The notes under the pieces were generated by a model. It saw only the letters and a list, made by a program, of their open reading frames with translations, made no database searches and was not told the DNA's origin. Positions 58,261-64,000 of a stretch of DNA of 64,000 nt are shown in pieces (the first letter of the stretch is position 1; each line of letters starts with the position of its first letter). This DNA is from Clostridium sp. OS1-26 (GTDB lineage: Bacteria > Bacillota > Clostridia > Clostridiales > Clostridiaceae): positions 1,488,001 to 1,552,000 of the forward strand of contig NZ_CP133264.1 of NCBI RefSeq assembly GCF_030915445.1, given 5' to 3'. Both the position numbers and the translations under genes were made by a program.

Positions 58261-60057
58261 TTGAAAAGTAAAAGGAGATATGCTGTTTTCATCTCAATGT
58301 TAGTGCTTATATTTAGCTTTTTGATAAAAGCAAATGTTGTACATGCTGATGGTGCTTATGACGATAAAGGAACTAAAGGCAATATAGAACTAGATAAGTC
58401 ATGGACAATAAGATTTAATCAAAAACTAGATAAAAATACAATTGATAGTTCTCTTATAGTAGTAACGGATGAAAGTGGACAGCAGATACCAGTTGATTTG
58501 AAACTGGGAAGTGATGAGACTTCCATCATAGTATCACCTAAGGGCCAGTATACCTATGGTAAAAACTATGATTTGGTTATTAAAGATGGTATAAAGGGCA
58601 TAAATAAAAGTAATTTAGCAAAACCAGCTAAAATGAAATTTTCGACTAAGAGTAGTACGGTAAATAATAATCAAAAGATCACTGTTTGCATTGATGCAGG
58701 ACATGGTGGAAATGATTCAGGAAATGTAAGCGTGTCAGGAATAAAAGAAAAGGATGTAGACTTATCCGTAGCTCTAAAAGTAGGAAAGATTCTTCAGGAT
58801 AATGGTATAAATGTAATATATACAAGACAAAGTGATAGCGTTACATGGAGCAAAGATAATGACTTAAAATCTCGTCTTGATATAGCTAACAATGCTAAAG
58901 CAGATTTTTTTGTAAGTATACAATGTAATACATTTCCTAGCAACCCATCAATAAATGGAGTAGAAACATATTATACCGATTCTGATGCTATAGGGCAGAA
59001 ATTGGCTCAATCTATTCAAGATGGATTGGTGAAGAATACTGGGCTTACCAATAGAGGAATAAAAGTTGGACTTGCACAACATGAGATATTAAGAGGAACT
59101 TCAGGGAATGCAGTAATGGTGAAGTTAGGGTTTATGAGCAATCAACAAGAAGGAGATTTGCTTGGAACATCAGATTTTCAAAATAAAAGTGCATCAGCCA
59201 TAGCTGATGGAATAATTAAATCTCTTGCTTTAAAGAATCAAGACAACCTGAAAATAAGCTCAATAGCAGATACTCCTGTTAGTGTAGCTGTTGGAAGTAA
59301 TTATACGCTTCCATTGGCTGTAACTGCTACTATGAGCGATGGGAGCACTAAAAAAGTTAATGTAATATGGGATTCAAAAGATATAGATACATCCAATGAG
59401 GGTACATTTACATATAAAGGTACCGTAGCTGGATACAGCGGGAGCGTAAGTCTCATATTGACTGTTTTCTCAAAACCAGATACATCAAATAATAAAGTAG
59501 TATGTATAGACGCTGGACATGGAATTGGTAAAGATACAGGAGCTGTTGGAGCTACAGGCATTCATGAAGATGATGTTACACTAAAGGTAGCTTTGAAATT
59601 AGGAAAGATATTAGAACAAAAAGGGGTTACAGTAGTCTACACTAGAACTGAGGATGAACGCGCATCATCATCACTAAGCGTTACAGAAAGTCTACAAAGA
59701 CGTTGTGATACATCAAATAATGCCAATGCAAAGTATCTAGTTTCTATACATAATAATTCTTTTGATGATGAGGCCGTAAATGGAACAGAGACACTTTATT
59801 ACACTGGAAATAGTGAAGGTGAGAAATTAGCTAATGCTATTCAAACAAACTTGGTTAACGACCTAGGATCCCGCAGCAGAGGTCTTAAGGATGGAAGCTG
59901 GCTTTATATTGCAAAACATTCTGATGCTACTACAGTTCTAACAGAATTAGGCTTCTTAAGTAATCCTCAAGAAGAAAGTAAGTTAAATAGTGACGATTAT
60001 CAAAATAAATGTGCAGATGCTATTGCTAAAGGAATATTGCAGTGTTTGGGATTATAA
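58261..60057 (+). CDS. Secreted protein with Ig-like domain and two N-acetylmuramoyl-L-alanine amidase domains, the first degenerate
   Basis: 598 aa from TTG 58261 (GGGGTGG upstream). Signal peptide about 1-30; SbsA/Big_5 Ig-like domain about 35-130. Amidase_3 domain 1 about 142-325; Big_4-like Ig domain about 330-400; Amidase_3 domain 2 about 414-598. Domain 2 has the full site: H420, Glu in GIHEDD, H497 (SIHNN) and catalytic E562 (TELGF). Domain 1 keeps H148 but has Q221 in place of the second zinc His (SIQCN) and K288 in place of the catalytic Glu (VKLGF). Domain 1 is probably a binding domain only. Confidence 0.9.
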   Translation: MKSKRRYAVFISMLVLIFSFLIKANVVHADGAYDDKGTKGNIELDKSWTIRFNQKLDKNTIDSSLIVVTDESGQQIPVDLKLGSDETSIIVSPKGQYTYGKNYDLVIKDGIKGINKSNLAKPAKMKFSTKSSTVNNNQKITVCIDAGHGGNDSGNVSVSGIKEKDVDLSVALKVGKILQDNGINVIYTRQSDSVTWSKDNDLKSRLDIANNAKADFFVSIQCNTFPSNPSINGVETYYTDSDAIGQKLAQSIQDGLVKNTGLTNRGIKVGLAQHEILRGTSGNAVMVKLGFMSNQQEGDLLGTSDFQNKSASAIADGIIKSLALKNQDNLKISSIADTPVSVAVGSNYTLPLAVTATMSDGSTKKVNVIWDSKDIDTSNEGTFTYKGTVAGYSGSVSLILTVFSKPDTSNNKVVCIDAGHGIGKDTGAVGATGIHEDDVTLKVALKLGKILEQKGVTVVYTRTEDERASSSLSVTESLQRRCDTSNNANAKYLVSIHNNSFDDEAVNGTETLYYTGNSEGEKLANAIQTNLVNDLGSRSRGLKDGSWLYIAKHSDATTVLTELGFLSNPQEESKLNSDDYQNKCADAIAKGILQCLGL

Positions 60058-60083
60058 AAAATTAAAAATTTATTAAAAATAAA

Positions 60084-60112
60084 TTGACAATAAAAAAGCA
60101 TTATACTATAAT
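60084..60112 (+). promoter_or_regulatory. Promoter of the ileS T-box transcript
   Basis: TTGACA (60084-60089), 17 bases, TATAAT (60107-60112): a consensus match. Confidence 0.85.
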
Positions 60113-60129
60113 AAGAAGAAATTATACAA

Positions 60130-60395
60130 AGAATTTAGTTAAAATATGTCAAAAATGTTGAACAGGAAAAGTATTTAAATCTATGTTACTTACAGAGAGT
60201 GGATAATGGTGAGAGTCCACAGGAAAGATTTAAAGAAAATCACCTGGGAGTTAAGTAGCTGAATAAGATTAAATCTTTAGTAAGTTTCTTCGTAGTTCTG
60301 CGTTAAAGAATAGAGTATGCTTGTGCTTGAATTATTGTTACCCATAGGTGGTATAGCGAATTTAACTTCGTCCTATTTTGGATGAAGTTTTTTTA
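60130..60395 (+). promoter_or_regulatory. T-box riboswitch (isoleucine) controlling ileS
   Basis: Stem I with AGAGAGTGG...GGTGAGAGTCCAC, specifier loop GAAAATCACCTGGGAG with ATC (Ile). T-box core ATAGGTGGTATAGCG with TGGT for the tRNA end, antiterminator partner CGTCCTAT, and terminator AACTTCGTCC / GGATGAAGTT with T run (60364-60394). Confidence 0.88.
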
Positions 60396-60473
60396 TTTAT
60401 AAAATGATTGCTTTCAGTATAAAACTAGAAAATTAGTTAAAAATTACAATATGAATAGAAAGGGGCTTAGATT

Positions 60474-63400
60474 ATGTACAAAAAAATTGATAACTCCAGA
60501 AGTTTCGTGAAGATGGAAAAAGATGTAATGAAACTATGGGAAGAAAAGGATGTAATAAAGAAAAGCTTTGATTCAAATAAGGATGGAGAATATTTTACTT
60601 TCTATGATGGACCACCTACAGCAAACGGAAAACCACATGTAGGACATATTCTTACAAGGGTTATGAAAGATATAATTCCAAGATATAAAGTTATGAAAGG
60701 ATATAAAGTTTTAAGAAAAGCTGGATGGGATACACATGGATTACCAGTTGAATTAGAAATAGAAAAGAAACTTGGTATTTCAGGAAAACCTCAAATAGAG
60801 GAATATGGCGTGGAAAAATTCGTTAAAGAATGTAAAGAAAGCGTATTTACTTATGTAAGCAAATGGGAAGAAATGACAAAACAGATAGGTTTTTGGGTTG
60901 ACATGGAAAATCCATATGTAACATATCATGATAATTATATTGAGTCAGTATGGTGGGCTTTAAAACAAATGTGGGATAAAGACTTACTATACAAAGGACA
61001 TAAGGTAATTCCTTATTGTTCAAGATGTGGAACTGCTTTATCATCACATGAAGTTGCTCAAGGATATAAAGATGTTAAAGAAGCTACAGCTTTTGTTAAA
61101 TTTAAAGTTAAAGGTGAAGAAAATAAGTATATACTAGCGTGGACAACAACACCTTGGACATTACCTTCAAATATGGCTTTAACTATAAATAAGGCTTACA
61201 CTTATGTTGAAGTTTTAAATAATGGAGAAACTTACATTGTTGCAAAGGATTTAGCTCCAAATGTTATAGAAGGGGATTACGAAATAGTAAAAGAGTTCAA
61301 AGGCGAAGAATTATTAGGAACGGAATACGAGCAATTATTCAAGTTCGAAACTCCAAAAGAAAAAGCTTTCTATGTAATTCATGGTGATTTTGTAACTTTA
61401 TCAGATGGTACAGGAATAGTTCACACTGCACCAGCTTATGGTGAAGATGACAACCTAGTATGTAAAAAGCATAATATACCATTAATAAATCTTGTTGATG
61501 CAGAAGGTAAATTTGTAGAGTCAGTAGAGCCTTGGGCTGGAATGTTTGTTAAAAAAGCGGATCCTAAGATTCTAGAATATATGAAAGAAAACAATATACT
61601 TTATAAATCAGAGAAAGTTACTCACTCATATCCACATTGTTGGAGATGTAATACTCCACTTCTGTACTATCCAAAGGATAGCTGGTTTGTAAGAATGACA
61701 TCATTAAGAGATAAACTCCTTGAAAATAATAATAAAATTAATTGGTATCCAGATAACATAAGAACAGGAAGATTTGGTAAGTTCTTAGAAAATGTTATCG
61801 ATTGGGGTATTTCAAGAGATAGATACTGGGGTACACCGCTTCCAATTTGGGAATGTGAATGTGGTCACAGAGAATGTATAGGAAGTAAAGAAGAGTTAAA
61901 AGAAAAATCTGTTGGTAATGTTGAAAATGTAGAACTTCATAAGCCATTTATAGATAATGTTAAGCTAAAATGTCCACATTGCGGAAAAGAAATGACTAGA
62001 ACTGCAGAAGTTATAGATTGCTGGTTTGACTCAGGTTCAATGCCTTTTGCACAACACCACTATCCATTTGAAAATAAAGAAGTATTTGAAAAGAACTTCC
62101 CAGGTCAATTTATATCAGAAGCAGTTGACCAAACAAGAGGTTGGTTCTATACATTACTTGCTGTATCAACGGCTATATTTGATACAAATCCATTTGAAAA
62201 CTGTATTGTATTAGGACACGTTTTAGATAAAAATGGATTAAAGATGTCAAAATCAAAAGGAAATGTTGTCGATCCATTTGAAGTTTTAGAAGCTCAAGGA
62301 GCAGATGCTACAAGATGGCATTTCTATACTGCAAGTGCACCTTGGTTACCAACAAGATTCTCAGTTGATGATGTTGCTGAAACTCAAAGAAAGTTCTTAG
62401 GAACATTCTGGAATGTATACTCATTTTACGTACTATATGCTGAATTAGACAACTTTAACCCACTAGATTATAAAGAGTTCCAAAGTGAACATGTCATGGA
62501 TAAGTGGATTATGTCTAGATTAAATTCATTAATAAATGAAACAGAAAACTATCTAGATGAATATAAAATAACAGAAGCTTCTAAAAACATGGCGGAGTTT
62601 GTAGATGAATTATCTAACTGGTATGTAAGAAGAAATAGATCTAGATTCTGGAGCGAGGAGTTAACAGACGATAAGATAGGTGCATATGTAACTTTATATA
62701 GAGTGCTAAATACTTTATGCTTAATAGCAGCTCCATTTGTACCGTTTATGACAGAAGAAATTTATCAGAATCTAGTTGTAGGATTAGATCCATCAGCTCC
62801 AGAAAGTCTTCATTTATGCAGTTGGCCACAATATAATGAAGTTTTAGTTAATAAAGAATTAGAAGAAGATATGGAAGATGCTTATAGAATAGTTAAACTA
62901 GGAAGAAGTGCAAGAAACTCAGCTAATATAAAGAACAGGCAGCCACTTTCAGGAAATGCTTGTGAGCACTAAATCACTTCCAGAATATTATGGAGACATA
63001 ATAATGGAAGAGCTTAATATAAAAGAAGTTAAGTTTGGAGCAGATCTTTCAAAGTATGTTAACTTCGACATAAAACCTAACTTACCGGTAATAGGTAAAA
63101 TGTATGGTAAATTAATACCTGCTATAAGAAAAGAAATTTCAGCAATGAATCAAATGGATTTAGCTCAAAGAATACTAGCTGGAGAAATTGTTTATATAAC
63201 AATAGGTGAAGAAGATATAGCCTTAACAAGCGAAAGTTTACTAGTAACAATGCAAGGTTTAGAAGGATTTGCATTTGCTGGTGAAGGTGAAGTTGGTGTA
63301 GTATTAGATACACATATTACAGAAGAATTAAAAGAAGAAGGAAATCTTAGAGAAATACTAAGCAAAGTTCAAAACATGAGAAAAGAAAGTGGATTTGAAG

Positions 63401-63585
63401 TTGCTGATAAGATTAACCTTTATGTTTCAGGAAATGAAATGCTTGAAAATGTAATTAAGAAATTTGAAGACGCAGTGAAAAAAGAAACTCTTACTGTAGA
63501 TGTTATATACAATGCTGAGAGAGAATATAACAATTCAAAGATAAACGGAGAAGACTTTAATATAGCAGTAGAAGTGGTTAAATAA
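60474..63585 (+). pseudogene. ileS: Isoleucyl-tRNA synthetase gene (long type) with a single-base frameshift near the 3' end
   Basis: The first frame (60474-62972) has the catalytic core: HVGH (55-58), editing domain, zinc Cys pairs and KMSKSKGN (590-597). It ends prematurely after [11 protein letters not shown]. Removing one G at 62952-62953 restores [20 protein letters not shown] and joins the C-terminal tRNA-binding domain to 63585, total about 1036 aa, the normal length for the clostridial long form. ileS is essential unless a second copy exists, so a sequence error is likely. T-box controlled. Confidence 0.88.
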
Positions 63586-63592
63586 TAATCCT

Positions 63593-63634
63593 AAAATGTG
63601 TATAAGATAATAGTATCTTATACACATTTTTAAT
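63593..63634 (+). terminator. Intrinsic terminator after ileS
   Basis: AAATGTGTATAAGAT / ATCTTATACACATTT then TTAAT. Confidence 0.9.
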
Positions 63635-63724
63635 ATAAGTCATCTTAAAAATAGTAAGTTAGTATCTTAAGTGCATCTGATTTGCGATTTTTAGGTGATT
63701 AAGTTACAATTAACACAAACTAAC

Positions 63725-64000
<276 letters not shown>

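Noticed and set aside
63640..63700. GTCATCTTAAAAATAGTAAG near the end of the window as a further MITE end
   Set aside because: Similarity to the MITE 5' end is weak, there is no matching other end and no TTA/TAA pair.

Overview
The window is AT-rich DNA from a Clostridium-like, spore-forming, anaerobic and probably motile Firmicute. Supporting evidence: clostridial rRNA operons, sporulation genes (sigma-G inhibitor Gin, SpmA/SpmB, RicT/YaaT, AbrB with Spo0A-box-like sites), the oxygen-sensitive class III ribonucleotide reductase NrdD/NrdG, small ferredoxins, MotA/MotB, T-box leaders on aminoacyl-tRNA synthetase genes, and many TTG/GTG starts behind strong GGAGG sites. Gene order (gin, decarboxylase, tmk, darA, holB, ricT, trmN6, rsmI, abrB, metG, tatD, yabE, rnmV, rsmA) follows the origin-proximal arc of Bacillus subtilis, so the window probably lies close to oriC.

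Layout. 1-8.8 kb: the 3' part of one rRNA operon (23S-5S-tRNA-Phe), a peptidyl-prolyl isomerase gene, then a complete 16S-23S-5S operon with tandem promoters. 8.8-13.1 kb: a decayed transporter remnant, sirtuin, tRNA-Cys, LD-carboxypeptidase, CorA and an M20 amidohydrolase. 13.2-14.9 kb: a secreted L,D-transpeptidase with cell-wall-binding repeats and no standard start codon. 15-24 kb: the gin-to-rsmI housekeeping cluster, interrupted by two ferredoxin/HMA-like small genes and motAB. 24.3-28.7 kb: NlpC/P60 hydrolase, a large structured RNA, abrB, a frameshifted CCA-transferase gene and transaldolase. 28.8-36 kb: two DnaA-box clusters flanking a PspA-type envelope-stress cassette, argF, a permease and ispF. 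36-46 kb: cell-wall enzymes, spmAB, T-box/metG, tatD, yabE. 46-56 kb: rnmV-rsmA, envelope proteins, Mrp (frameshifted), ferredoxin, nrdD and nrdG, with several copies of a miniature transposon. 56-64 kb: MBL hydrolase, NhaC antiporter, a double-amidase protein whose first amidase domain is degenerate, T-box/ileS (frameshifted) and the start of a LacI-family regulator.

Most notable: a family of structured leader elements bounded by GGAGG directly upstream of tmk, rsmI and rnmV. Two copies have one unit nested inside another. The same junction core begins a large free-standing RNA at about 25.55-25.83 kb. Other points are the two DnaA-box clusters, a 160-bp MITE family with TTA/TAA target duplications (one copy supplies the last base of the argF stop codon), and four apparent single-base indels in conserved genes, which look either like assembly errors or real decay. 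All coordinates and motifs were read by eye; no similarity or covariance search was run.
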